A stretch of 64,000 bases of DNA from Lepas anatifera (Eukaryota > Arthropoda > Thecostraca > Lepadidae). This document shows positions 10,983 through 23,235 of the stretch, one piece after another (the first letter of the stretch is position 1; each line of letters opens with the position of its first letter). The DNA lies in assembly GCA_034440635.1 (NCBI GenBank), contig JAOTON010002216.1:1-64000 (forward strand), given 5' to 3'. The position numbers were made by a program, and so were the translations under genes. The notes beneath the pieces are model-generated. The model ran no database searches. It had not been told where the DNA came from and was given only the letters and a program-made list of their open reading frames with translations.

Positions 10983-12008
10983 TTAACCCTCGCCCCACCG
11001 GGCCATCGATGGCCCCCTAAGGTTTTTTTGGGATAGCAGAAAAACGACAAGACGCAGGACTGCGGTTGAGGGCTTTATCTCTCCCCGTCATTTTCCCACC
11101 GTCTCTGGAAGTTTTATCCCGGGTCATCCAAGGTCAGGTCACCAGGCGAGGTCAACCAATGTCACCTCATTTCAACTTTTGAGCTCCATAAGAGTTACGT
11201 TTCTCAGTCGATCAATTTGAAACTTCCTACACTTCATGGCCTGGCCAGGGTCTACAAGGCGTATATCCGGGATTTTTCGATTTCGTGACCTGAGATCAGG
11301 TCACGAGGTGACCTCACCCATTGAAAAAGCATGGCAAAAAGCTGTCTTATAGTCTAAAAGCCACAAAAACGATTGAAAATGCTCAGTCTGCTCAGAAAAG
11401 CGTTCTTGGACACCCTTTCACGAATCCCAGGGTTCATATTTGCCCTTTGACCTCTCCGAGGTCATCCAAGGTGACCAGGGGTCAAAGTCAGTATTTTGGC
11501 AATAACTTTTGACCTAATTAAGCTAGAGCGCTGAATCAAACACCATTGTGTATGTCTCATCACTAGCTTTCGTTGGACATACGGCAAGGTCACCTTTTGA
11601 CCTTTGGTAACCTCAGGTCATATGAGGTCACGAGGTGACCTCTGGAGGTCAAACCACTGGCGAAGGTCATTGTATTTTACATAACGGAGAAAGGCCTGGT
11701 ATTTTCCCGCCGAATTTAGTTTAGTAAATCTCAATAGCTCTAATGGCCTAGGAGTTATGCTCAGTTTTCTTAAGCATTGCATATTTGAGTGAAAATAGCC
11801 TATCGTGACCTAACTTGACCTCTGGAGGTCAAACCATTGACCTGAGCGCTTAAACATGTTAAGTAATTTCTTACTGAATTCTCGCGAGCATTTTAATTCA
11901 CTTTACAGATTTGCGCTAACCCCCATATTTTTGGAGTTAGAGGTGGGGGCCATCGATGCCCCCGGTGGGGCGAAGGTGGCGCCGGACCCCCGGTGGGGTG
12001 CGGGTTAA
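10983..12008 (+). mobile_element. TTAA element family A, copy 1
   Basis: Complete from TTAA (10983-10986) to TTAA (12005-12008). The left end has a single CGCCCCACCGGG motif and a GGCCATCGATGGCC palindrome. The right end has the motif doubled. The interior is dense in AGGTCA/TGACCT, including AGGTCACGAGGTGACCT. A 63-codon frame at 11321-11512 has homologous frames in other A copies. Confidence 0.92.
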
Positions 12009-13574
12009 GACCCCCTCCAGTGTGCGTGATAATCATATTGACTGACTTTGAAGACGCCGCCGATGCACTGCGCAAGCAATACATTTGGAATATTTACGTA
12101 GGCTCACGCAGGTAGTAGGGAGAAAAATACAAGAACCTATATCCTGTGTTTTTAATTTTTCATAGCTTAGCAGATGCGCTTTGTCCTTTCGATGATGACG
12201 AAAAACAGCAGGGTTATTTAAGCGTCATCCCGATTTTCACGAATCACAAACAGTACTGGAGAAACTGCTGGGTCCGATCGGACCTCCCAAGAAAGGGCAA
12301 TCGGTGTAAAAAAGTCAGACGCTGCCGGTTCAAGGCCGAGCCCTGCAACAGTTGGGCACGTGTCCAGGTTGCGGCATTGAGTTTAAACTCTCTGCTCCAG
12401 CCCAGAATACGCCAGACGTAACCTGAGATTTCATTGCGGGCGCGGCAGACAGTGACAGGGGGAATGTAATAAGCTGTGCGGCGGATACGTGCGATTGCCT
12501 GTTCCATCAGCACGGACCGCCGGGCATTAGACGGCCCGGCTGGTATAGTAGTCTATAATCACTCAGTGAACAATTTGTGGCAGCAATAGCAGGCGCGCTC
12601 ATCTAATGAAACAGATGCTGGGAACTGGAGTTGCAGAAAGCAGGAGCTGGCCCAACCGCGTTTTAACAATTTCTTTAGTTTCGTACAGTTTGATGCTAAA
12701 TTATACCACGGAATAAAACTACATTTATTCCATAATTATGCTGTCTTCCTGTTAAAGCACGTTAGCTTTAGTTTATGAACGTAAATGTTTGAGCCTTGTA
12801 CTTCACGTGGCATATTTTTATCCTTCCTTGAAATGAATACGAATATATGTTGTCATTGTTCGTTCCCAAAGGAAATTTACCGGCTGGCTGGTCCTTCATG
12901 ATTTTTCCATCACGCTGAACTAACAGAAGGCCGATGCATTTTTCACTCAGCGAAGTGATAATAAGCGAAGCTGTCTTCGGCAAACGTTCCTCTGGGACCA
13001 GCACGCTGGCAGCAAACTGCCGGAGCAGGTGCTCACTGCAAAGGCAGCGCGCATGCTGCTTGCGGTGGCAGCGCAAGTGCGGCCAGCTACCACCGCGCTG
13101 AATCCCCGAGTGCCGGAGCGACGACGTTGCTCAAAATGATGTGTCGAGGACATATTTTCAACGGAAATATCGCATGGCTATTTAAGGCACTTTTATTGAA
13201 AAAAAATATCAGAAGCAGATATCAAGCAGATGCCACCCTAGAGAGGGCAGATAATGGGTCCCTTCCAACACCTTTTTCCAATAGAAGATGGAAAGAGCCC
13301 GCAGCACGTTCGATACGGTGCAGAAATCCGCGCCTGCCGAAATAGCCACGAGGAGGTTGATGAAATATCAGCTGTTTTCGGCATTGAAGCAGTACTGCAA
13401 GCCCAACCAGTGAAGCAACGCGGGCTGAAGAACCGAAGCGTCGGTATGGGAGCATCTCCGGAACAATGCAAAAATAGTAATAAAATCAAAATCGGATCAG
13501 AAGCCTCCCCTCTAGACATATGTTTCATCTCAGCTTATATTTCAGACATAATATTTAAGTCACGATAGGAGCAG
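12009..13574. other. Intergenic with CpG-rich patches and a hairpin
   Basis: CpG-rich patches lie near 12280-12540 and 12950-13130. A hairpin with arms GCCGGGC/GCCCGGC is at 12519-12540. On the minus strand 12768-13076 is open for 102 codons, including a stretch of ordinary amino-acid composition, but I recognise no family and see no clear splice signals. Confidence 0.4.
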
Positions 13575-13750
13575 ACATGTTGAGTCACGACTCAAAATCA
13601 AATTGTATTCTGAATCTAATCAATTTTGATCTAGTCAGATTGAATCGATTTACTTTGGGGATTAGGTTGAGCCAGAGGCGACTCAGTTGCTCGACCTTTT
13701 AAGTTGTCAGAATCGGAGTCGTTCTACAAGCCGTGTGCCAAAGTTGAATC
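13575..13750. repeat. Degenerate GACTC/GATTC patch
   Basis: Many GACTCA, GAATC and TTGAGTC words, resembling an old copy of the GAGTT-type patches at 1736 and 6116. Confidence 0.4.
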
Positions 13751-13899
13751 GATTTAACACTGTATTGCTTAGTATATGTGCTGACAAGGCTGACTTTTGA
13801 AAGAAAACTAGCTATTTTGGGGAATTTGATATGAATATCATATGTTTCTGACAATTAGTAGCTTATCCTTTCATATCCTCACTGGGCCCAGTCTGTAAG

Positions 13900-14075
13900 G
13901 AAGACAGTAGTCGCGCAGTGGTAGCGATTTGGGCTTCAACACCGTTGACCTTGGTTCAAATCCCTGGTAAGATGGTGAATAAAGGTTTTCTGGTCGGCTA
14001 TACAATCTTTCAACAGGAAGGCACTGTGTGCCTCCAGCAGCTGGTGCGTTGTATAATCCCAGGGCCTCCTTCCCA
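13900..14075 (+). mobile_element. tRNA-derived SINE, diverged copy
   Basis: Head contains CGCGCAGTGGTAGCG (A-box-like) and a perfect B box GGTTCAAATCC about 40 bases on. The tail has CTGGTGCGTTGTATAATCCC, the diverged form of the 3' module shared with the other SINEs here. The body differs, so this is another subfamily. Confidence 0.75.
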
Positions 14076-14169
14076 GAGAGTAAGGAAAATAATACGTTAG
14101 GAGATGTCATTACCTTTTCTATTATATTGGTTAGGGGTGAAATAATTTTCTTCTTTTAACACATTACCC

Positions 14170-15202
14170 TTAACCCGCGCCCCACCGGGGGTCCGGCGCC
14201 ACCTTCGCCCCACCGGGGGGCCATCGATGGCCCCCCTCTAACTCCGAAAATATGGGCGTTAGCGCAAATCTGCAAAGTGCAATAGAAAGCTCGCGTGAAT
14301 TCAGTAAGAAATTACTTCGCATGTTTTAGTGCTCAGGTCAATGGTTTGACCTCCAGAGGTCAAATTAGGTCAAGATCGGCTATTTTCACTCAAATATGCA
14401 ATGATTAAGCAAACTGGGCATAACTCTTATGTCATTAGAGCTATTGAGGCCTGGTAAAGTACATTTGATAGCAAATTGCCAGTACTTTTTCCGCTATGTG
14501 GAACATAAAGACCTCCCGCCAGTGGTTTGACCGCCAGAGGTCACCTCGTGACCTAATATGACCTGAGGTCACGAAAGGTCAAAAAGTGACCTTGCCGTAT
14601 ATCAAATGAACGCCAGTGACAAGACAAACACGATGGTGTTTGTTTCACCGCTCTAGCTCAACTAGGTCAAAAGTTATTGTCAAAATACTGTTTTTGACCT
14701 CTGGTGACCTTGGATGACCTTGGAAAAGTCAAAGGGCAAATATGACCCCTGGGATCCGTGAAAGGGTGTCCAAAAACGTTGTTCTGAGCAGTCTGAGTAT
14801 TTGCAATCATTTTTGTGGCTTTTATATCATGAAATAGCTTTTCCCCATGCTTTTCCAATGGGAGAGGTCGCCTCGTGACCTGACCTCAGGGCACGAAATC
14901 GAAAAATCCCGGATATACACCTTGTAGACCCTGGAGGGGTCATGAAGTGTAGGAAGTTTCAAATCGATCGACTTTGAAATGTAGCTCGTACAGAGCTCTA
15001 AATGTGAAGTGAGGTGACCTTGGTTGACCTCGTCTGGTGACCTGACCTTGGGTGACCCGGGGTAAAAAATTTCAGGGATGATGGGAAAATGATGCAGTGA
15101 GAGGTAGAGCCCTCAACCGCGTTGCTGCGCCTCGTCGTTTTTCTGCTATCCCGGAAAAACCTTAGGGGGCCATCGATGGCCCCCCGGTGGGGCGAGGGTT
15201 AA
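14170..15202 (-). mobile_element. TTAA element family A, copy 2
   Basis: Complete, TTAA at 14170-14173 and 15199-15202, in reverse orientation (doubled-motif end first). It is strikingly close to copy 6 at 56415-57451, including a 63-codon frame (14667-14858, minus) that differs from its partner at two positions, so the two are recent sister copies. Confidence 0.93.
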
Positions 15203-16735
15203 TAGACCCTTCTCTGGCACTCGATGTGTAGCTATTTCATTTGCTCATAGCTAATATAAAAGCAAGTTCAAAGATGTTGATAAGTTTTGGAGTTCTGCGG
15301 TGAACAGCATGAGCATAACTAAGTTGACAAGGTGTATACTGGCTGGTCTACTCGAACCCTGGATGTAAAATACAATTATATTATATGCTCGGGCCCAGCC
15401 TTTCATCAGAATCAGGTAGTTAAGATCACAAATTAGCATTCACAGTGTTGCCAGACCTTGCATTGAGTTGCATAAAAATGCCTTCTAGAATGAACTTTTA
15501 AAAATTGGATGTCGTGACAATAATACTCTGGGAAAGTTTGAAGTCATTGCAGCGATCTAGCATTACAAAAAATAATGGTAAATAAGTACTTATTGTTAGC
15601 ATTTTAGCTGCAGTCAGCAACAGAATTAGACAAATAGTAATAATTATAATAATAATACATAAACAGCAATTGTCTTATTCTTAAAAAAGAAGTGATTTTT
15701 TCTAAGGAAGTAATGTTATGGGCGCGATATAGCCTAAATGCTGAATGCGCGCTATAAACCCCAATACACACAGGAAGTGACATTATCATTATTAAAAGAT
15801 AAAAGATTCTTAAAACAGACGACATCCAACTTTTAATAATTCATTCCAAAATACATTTTTAGTAAGCTCGATTCGAGGTGTGGCTACAGTATGACTAAAT
15901 TTGTGATTTTACCTACGTTATTCTGATACAGTGCTATGTCCGAATATATAATTTAGGTGTGTTTTAAATCCAGGATTCGGGGAAACAGGACAGTATACAC
16001 GTTGTCTACTTAAGTTCAAAGATCCTGGAAAAGCGAGATAACCATAACTCTGAGAACACCATCCTAGCATCCATTCTTCACCTATCTGGCCTCCTCCAAG
16101 CTCGACTGAAAAATACATTTCGTTCGGGAGGAGATTTGAGGAGGTGTAGTAGAAGCCTGGGGGAGTTTGGAGCATGCACATGAACTCTTGCGAAGAGGTT
16201 TGAGATGTTGCTGGAACATAGCCTGTGTATTGTTTCCGGCACGCCCCAGAACAAAACCCGAAAACCTATGACAGATTACATTTTCATGTAATACAGATGA
16301 ACTATTCACGTCGGTGTGACGAATTGCTGAGTAAGGGTTCAGTTGCCGACTTCTACAACGTGAACTCTAGCTGCAAAAACATTACCTTTAAAATCAGCAA
16401 TATTTTTTATGAATTAAGCCCATGCCTGTCAGGCTGTGGAGGGCGGGTTCGGCAACTCCCCCTAAGACCTCAAAAGCTACCCGTGTGATTTCAATGATCC
16501 AAAGTGGGATCAACTCATCTCACGTTGAACTCCATTGTTTCCACGTTTGCGAAATTGCAGGCAGGTGCGTGCAAAATGTAAATTTTTGCCGCTGTTTCAG
16601 ATTCCCTATAACCATTGCCCTGTTTGTTGACTTTCACAAAACTAGTGCGACAGAGAATTGCTGATTGGATCGATGCACTGGACATAGAATTGATGCGCAA
16701 TTTGGTAGGTTTCACTTATCTGAAAATTTAAAATG
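15203..16735. other. AT-rich intergenic sequence
   Basis: Short ATAATAATA runs near 15640-15660. No gene, SINE or TTAA end seen. Confidence 0.5.
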
Positions 16736-16934
16736 AAACTGAAGATCCAGGAGTGGTCAGCGTAGCTGGCTTCCACGCAGCCGACCCGGGTTCAAGGCCC
16801 GGCGGCTTCCCTGAACAAGGAGCAAGCTGGCTCCCCGAGAAACCCTTCCAACAGGGAAAGAAATGGCGACGCCATATGACCCTGGCAGTTGGTGCGTCGA
16901 TAAGCCCCAATAATTATTAAACTGAAGATCCAGG
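16736..16934 (+). mobile_element. tRNA-derived SINE, copy 2, with intact target duplication
   Basis: A perfect 16-bp direct repeat AAACTGAAGATCCAGG flanks it at 16736-16751 and 16919-16934. The SINE itself is 16752-16918 and lacks the first bases of the tRNA head (5' truncation). B box GGGTTCAAGGCCC, body and 3' module match copy 1 at 9439. The intact duplication marks a recent, LINE-type insertion. Confidence 0.93.
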
Positions 16935-17316
16935 CCCAGTAGTATATCGTGAAGTAAATATATTTTACAAGTTTTTGTTTGATATACTATTAAGCTTCAG
17001 ATACTGCGTGACGACTTTCACATAGAGACAAATGGGGTATGCAACACATAGGCACAAGCAGGAAAGCAAAAACCTGAGGCAAGATCCACATTGTCAATGT
17101 CTAAAAGTTATGTGTGTACATATGTTCCTCAAATACTGGTACATTTCATATTGCCCGACCTTTATCGGCCCACGCCAAACTCGGGGGATTCTGGATGATC
17201 TTGTCACCTTGACCCGGCTATGGATGATTTTTTTATATTCTGTCCTAGAAGATGTCCCATGCATTCACTTATTAGTGAAATGTATGGGACAAGCATCGAG
17301 TACCACCCTAAATTAC
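16935..17316. other. Unassigned intergenic sequence
   Basis: No gene or repeat family recognised; ends where repeat K begins. Confidence 0.5.
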
Positions 17317-17800
17317 AATGTTTGAGCACGCCTATGGTATCTTATTATCATATAATATAGGGCTAGAAGTATGGTACAGGTTCCTTCATTTCTCCTGGCC
17401 GTCATGTAAACAGTCTATTCACTCTATACAAGAGTGTATTCCAACTTCAATCGAAAACCTCCATTTCCAGTTGCTAGAACCGCCTCTATAAAAAAATGTG
17501 GCAATGAACTATCACCTGATTCACGACATTCAGACATGCTAACTGTTCTCAATTTTTTTACTGATGGCTTTGCTGTAAGAAGAACGCAGCGTACACGATA
17601 GCACTTGGTGTGCGAAGAGATCCTCCCAAATACCGAGTCATAGCTCCATCTAAGGTAAATATATTGTGTCGAAATTGTCATGGAATCTGCAAAAATCAGT
17701 ATTACGAAAAGTAACGAGGTTCCTGAGGCCTATCGCAAACCATTTTGGGGATATCTTGGAAAAATATAAGGGGTTGGCAGAATCCTCCCCCTGACAGAAA
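17317..17800. repeat. Dispersed repeat family K, copy 1
   Basis: Aligns with 46449-46930 over its length: GAGCACGCCTATG, ATTATCATATAATATAG, GTCTATTC, TAACTGTTCTC, AATACCGAGTCATAGC, then the TTTTGGGGATAT...GGCAGAATCC end. No TTAA or TIR ends are evident and nothing in it codes for a known protein. Confidence 0.8.
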
Positions 17801-18911
17801 TAGGGTTGGTGAGTACAAAATCCTACAGTACGTTGCAGTTATTAATGTGATAAATTTTTCTCAGCATTATTATCATCTTCCACTGTGGCTTTCACTTTTC
17901 ACAAAACGGACTCGAAATGCTTTCACACTAAAAGTACGGCATCGCCTTCTGCAAATGAAATGAAATCCGTGTTGACAACAGTTTAAATACAATGCCAGTA
18001 TAAAACGATGCGTGAACAGAAAACACAAGTTGCCCTGAAAATAACAAAAATATATCTGGAGAACGTGTTGCTGGCAAGGTGTACTAGCAATCAACCACGG
18101 ACCTTTGTTATCCAAGTCTCCTGTTTCTGTTAGCTTATGTGAGAGCTCGTGCTACCAACCTTATGGGGCATTTTACATCACTTCAGCGCGGGTGCTAGGT
18201 CCATTCCGAGCTCTTCAGAATTCCATCGAAGTATATGGCAATTGTCCCGGAGAAGCCTTGAAGGGCCAATACTCGTAATCTTGAAAGACCTATGAATGAG
18301 AACGGACACAGGCAGGCTGAAACATTCAGATAGCATCTGGACCATAAGGAACGAGGCCTTCTGAGATCGTAAAACGCCTCGAACCGAGAATTTCTTTGTT
18401 CGGCCCAACCACAGAATTGACAGAGCGCGCGTGTTTGTACCCGCTGTCACATTGCTAGAACGGAGCTGTAGTGCTGACTGACAGCTCCTTGGTGTTGGAC
18501 TTATTAAGAGACGTATAGGGCGCATCATTTATCACACCATCTATGTATTGAGTCGAATTTGTCCACTAATATACCGCTTGAGCTATATCAGTTTCCTCAA
18601 CACACTAAGTCTGTGTCTATCCCCATTCCTGGTAGCTTTCCAGACTGTCGGAATCTGGTATATATTGTTTGGGGGAGTCACGAAGATGGACATAGTTCAA
18701 TTTCTCAATAAACAAACGATGTGACATCATGCAAAACCAGATGTTACGCTCCTGTGCATATTTTAATGAATCAGTTGATATTAAGTTAGGTCAGTCAGTG
18801 GCATTTAACCATTGCTCTTAAAAGGGTTTTGTGACAAGAGCAAGCTTTGGCTGTTTTTGCGGTACCCATTTATTGTAAAGAGCGCCTCTTTATAACATAT
18901 AACTGTACCTT
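17801..18911. other. Unassigned intergenic sequence
   Basis: A minus-strand frame of 116 codons (18178-18528) has no recognisable motif. The TTAA element begins at 18912. Confidence 0.45.
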
Positions 18912-19964
18912 TTAACCCCCGCGCCGGTGGGCCTCCGAGCCACCTTCACTCTGGTGGTGGTGTTTGAACACCCCCTCTTGAACTCGGCCCCAATGCGGGT
19001 TAGCGAAAAACCACAAAAGCTGGTGGATAGCTCATATAAATTCATGAAGAAACTATAAAGGCTACTTTTTGGTTCAGCTCAATATTGAGGTCATGACAGG
19101 TCAATTAAGGTGGTATTTTGAGTACAGTTTTTGGGCTCTTGCATCTGACGGATTTGAGTAAGAATCATTTTTAGGGACTATCCGCTTCCACTTGTCACGA
19201 AAAATCAAATGATGTATAATATGACCATGCTAGGTCAGAAACAAAAATGACCTGATCTCAGGTCACGCCAAGGTCACTTTTTAACCTAGCATAGTCAAGA
19301 TGCACACCAACCGACTTGCAATAGATATCCAAACGCAATGTTATCAACATAAAATTTGTATCATAATCTCATGCAAAGTAATTGACCTAAGTCTGAAAAC
19401 TGCTTAAGTAGCCCCAGATGACCCCTTCGAGGTCACAGGTCAATAACTGCCACATGGACCTGGAAAGGGGCCCAGGGTACTACGATTTGGAGACTATGCA
19501 TGTGGTTTCAGCTGTATCTACACAAATACAACCCAATCTCTGTTTTCCCATGGATTTCCAATGGAGAGGTAATGATCCGTACTTGACCTTACGTCATCGT
19601 TATGCAAATTCCCGGAACATATTTAGTAGCAATTGGTGGGTCCATTATGTGGTATATGTTTCAATCCAAAAGATTCACCCATTTCTCACTTATGCTACCT
19701 GCATGCATTTATGGAGGACACCTGGAAATAGGTCTCATGTCATTAGAGTTATTGGGTGTGGTAAAATACATTTTATAAGAAAATATTAGGGCTTCTCCAG
19801 AATGTATAACATAATTACCTCTCGCCAGTGGTTTCACCTCCACAGGACACCTCTTGACCTAACACGACCTGATGTCACGGAAGGTCATATAAAAGGTCCT
19901 ACCGTATATCAAATGAAAGCCAGTGATGTGGCAAATACGATGCCGTTTCATTCAGCGCTCTAGC
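18912..19964 (-). mobile_element. Mosaic TTAA element, left part
   Basis: Starts TTAACCCCCGCGCCGGTGG with a doubled-motif end. At about 19540-19700 it matches family B (TTTCCAATGGAGAGG, ACGTCATCG, CCATTATGTG, CACTTATGCTA). From about 19735 it matches family A (GTCATTAGAG, CCAGTGGTTT, CCGTATATCAAATGAAAGCC). It is therefore a recombinant of at least two families. It is interrupted at 19965 by a family A copy and resumes at 20904. Confidence 0.75.
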
Positions 19965-20903
19965 TTAACTCTCGCCCCACCGGGGGCCATCAATGGCCCC
20001 GTAAGTTTTTTTAAGGATACGAGAAAAAAGACGGGGCGCAGCACCGCAGTTGAGAGCTCAATCTCTCACCCCATCATTTTCCCACAGCACTGAAATGTTT
20101 TTTATCCCGGGTCACACAAGGTCAGGTCACCAAGCGAGGTCAACAAAGGTCACCTCACTTCAAATTTTGAGCTTTGTAAGAGCTACATTTCCAAGCCAAT
20201 CAATTTAAAACTTCCTACATTTTATGACCCCTACAGGGTCTACACAGTGCATATATGTTTCTTTTTAGATTTGGTGACCTGATGTCAGGTGACGAGGTTA
20301 CCTCTCCCATTGAAAAAGCATGGAGTAAAAGCTGTCTAATGATCTACAAGTTACAAAAATTATTCCAACTTCTGAGATTGATAAAAAACGTTCTTGAACA
20401 ACCTTTCACGGATCCCACGGACGATATTTGCCCTTTGTACTTATTTCAAGTCATCACAGGTCATCATGGGTCAAAAACAGTATTTTGACAATAACTTTTG
20501 ATCTAATTAAGCTAGAGCGCTGAATCAAGCAGCATCGTGTTTGTTTCGTTACTGGCTTTCATTTGATATGCGGCAAGGTCACTTTCTGAGCTTTCGTGAC
20601 CTCAGGTCATATTAGGTCACGAGGTGACCTCTGTAAGTTAAACCACTGGTGGGCAGCTATTACGTTGTACATACCGGAAAAGGTCTGGCATTGTTCTATC
20701 AAATGTATTTTACCAGATTGCAATAGCTCTAATGGCATGAGCGCTATGCCCAGTTTGCTTAAGCATTGCATATTTTAGTGGAAATAGCCTATTGTGACCT
20801 AGTTTGAATTCTACAACCCCCACACTTTCTGAGTAAGAGGGGGATCGATGGCCCCCGGTGGGGGTGAAGGTGGCACCGGACCCCCCGGTGGGGTGCGGGT
20901 CAA
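19965..20903 (+). mobile_element. TTAA element family A, copy 3, nested
   Basis: Runs from TTAA (19965-19968) to TCAA (20900-20903). It is inserted in the mosaic element at the TTAA within the 'tagcTTAAttaggtca' block, which is intact in other A copies. Host sequence resumes immediately after with TTTAGTCAAAG. It lacks a stretch near its right end compared with the other copies, so it is shorter (939 bp). Confidence 0.9.
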
Positions 20904-21140
20904 TTTAGTCAAAGTTTGTCGTCAAAATACTGTTTTTGGCCCCTGGTGACCTGTGGTGACCTCAAATAAACCAATGGGCAAATATTACCCCTGGAATCCG
21001 TGATAGGATTGGTCAAGAATGCTTTTCTGAGAAATATGAGGATTTTAAATAATTGATGTGACTTTTAGATCGTCAGATAGCTTTTCCTCATGCTTTTTCT
21101 ATGGGATAGGCTGCCTCGTGACCTGACTTCAGGTCACCAA
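20904..21140 (-). mobile_element. Mosaic TTAA element, right part (truncated)
   Basis: Continues the family A order after the nested copy: CAAAATACTGTTTTTGG, CCTGGTGACCT, CTGGAATCCGTGA, CATGCTTTTTCTATGGGA, then TGACCTGACTTCAGGTCACC. It breaks off there, so the right TTAA end is lost. Confidence 0.85.
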
Positions 21141-21169
21141 ATTTTGTTTTATCATCAAGCTCATCATCA

Positions 21170-21470
21170 TAAATCATTCCAAGTCTCAGTAATAGCATTC
21201 AAACATTACAACTACCGTCAATTCGCAACAGACAGCTTTAATTTGTAGCACAAACGCAACGCAGGCTAAAATTCTCGGCTTCTGGATAAACCACCCAAAT
21301 TAGCGAGTCATAGCTCCGTCTCTGGCACACATATATGTTTCCAAAAATTTCAAGGAAGACGTGCTATTGACTTGTAGGAAGAGTCACCAAATTTTAAGAG
21401 CCTATCTCAAACCGTTTTGGAGATACTATGGAAAAACCTGAACGGTGGGCAGAATCTGTCCTCCCCTTGG
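21170..21470. repeat. Dispersed repeat family K, partial copy
   Basis: Shares AGCGAGTCATAGCTCCGTC, the 'aaaccgttttggagatac' block and GGCAGAATC with copies at 17317 and 46449; only the right half is present. Confidence 0.65.
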
Positions 21471-22392
21471 AAATACGGACATATGGACACTATTATGATA
21501 GTGTCTTTTCTTTGTTTTCATTGATTGTACCAATATCATATATTTCATTATTGAGTGGAGTTTACTTCGAAATGAATTAAACCCTCTTAAAACCCGGCAC
21601 ATATATCGGCTGTAATAGCAATAAGCCGAGTTTCATTGGGGAGCAGGGCGTGAGCCTCTTCCAGTTTTGGCTAGCTTACCTTCCAGGGCAAATTTTAGAG
21701 CACTGCGTTTGGGTGGTCACATTCTGCTCAAACGTAGCCGACAGCTCTGGATTTTGATTAGAGGCAGTGCCTAGCGCCAGATAAAGGCATAAAGCAAGTG
21801 GCGGGCCGAGGCAATGTCATTCGAGGCGGTGTTTACGGGGAGTTGGAGGGGTTAAAAATATCAAAATCATGGACATTGGACAGAGTCCTAGCACCTGGGG
21901 AGACTTTACCTCCTCCCCTTGCATCGGTCAGTGTTTTCAGAGCAGCAGCGATAAATAGATGGTGAGTCTCCTGTTGCAATATTCGCGACGCAACGTCTCT
22001 TGTTCTGCCCTACAACTGCGTCACACTGAGAATGTCGGCCAAGGCAAAATTTGTTCGTAATAATTCATTGTTTTACAACTTGTGTTGTGCTAACGCATAT
22101 ACTTCATTCACCAGCCGATACTTTTTGCTTTTGCGAATGACGATTGATCAATACTACTCTTTACCCTATATGAAACCAGTTCCGTCATTTCTGCCATTTT
22201 CTCCAAGAAAACCGATGAAATCGTTGTTGATCTGGGACTTATTGTGTTACTCATTCCGGTAAATGCAGCCGCAAAGCAGCCCTGGAAGTTTTTCTGCTAA
22301 AAAACTTGTCTCTCAGCGGTTTGAACAATGGGTGTTGCCCCCTCGGGACTCTATCTTCTGTGAGCGCGATTATAGCACTTCTCTTCCAAGGT
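21471..22392. other. Unassigned intergenic sequence
   Basis: No gene recognised; includes a 76-codon frame at 22032-22262 with no motif. Confidence 0.5.
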
Positions 22393-23235
22393 TTAAGACG
22401 CGCATTGACGGGGGCGGGTATCCGCCCCCTCAGATTTTTCAGAGAGTGCAGAAAAACGGCGGCGCGTAGCGCCACCGTACTTGACATGCCTTTTCCTTCC
22501 TCATTTTTACAACTTCTGTAAAAATTTTAAGGCTAGGTCATCTCAGGTCAGGTCACCAGTACAGGCCAAGTGACCTGACCTCAAAAAAGTTTAAGATAAC
22601 ATAAGTCGGAGCAGGGTGAACTTATCTGACTGAAACTCATATCACATAATGGGCCCACCAAGATCTCTAAAATATGTTTCGGTACTTTTGATATAGATGA
22701 CCTAAGGTCAGGTAGGAGGCATGACCTCTCCATTGGAAATACATGGGAAAAATATGTTTTATTGAATAACTCAGTAACGGATGGTGACAGAGCGTTTATT
22801 TTCGCTGCATTAGACTTGCCTTGGCTTTGCAGTTCTAATGATATGCACTTTATATAATTTGGCCCTGACCTGACCTCAGGTCAGGTCAAATCCTTGATTT
22901 GACCTAGCAATGTCAAATTATATATCATTCGATTTAGCTTGATGCTAGGATTCGTACAGTTTAAGTGATTTTGCTCTATCTTTACTTGTTCAGATGAAAT
23001 GGCCGAAAAACTTAATCTACATGTTATCCCTATGACGAAATGTTTTGACCTCTCGTGACCTTAAATGTGACCGGACAAAAAAATGGTTCAAATATTTTCG
23101 ATGGAGAAGTGGATGGGCTACCCAACACCGTTTACTGTTTTTGCTACCTAGCGTGGTTCTCGAGATCTTAGGGGGGCGGGTACCCGCCCCCCGTCAAAGC
23201 AAAGGTGGCTCAGACCCCGCCATTGCGCGTGTTGA
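22393..23235 (+). mobile_element. TTAA element family B, copy 2
   Basis: Left TTAA at 22393-22396, right end decayed to TTGA (23232-23235). It carries the GGGGGCGGGTATCCGCCCCC palindrome (one change from perfect), the GACCTGACCTCAGGTCAGG core, and the doubled right end. Confidence 0.9.

Noticed and set aside
11893..12084. Pro/His-rich short peptide (PAPPSPHRG-type)
   Set aside because: It is a translation of the GC-rich doubled end of a family A element.
12768..13076. 102-codon minus frame in a CpG-rich patch as an exon
   Set aside because: Amino-acid composition is plausible, but no flanking splice sites in frame and no recognised family; left as an unassigned note.
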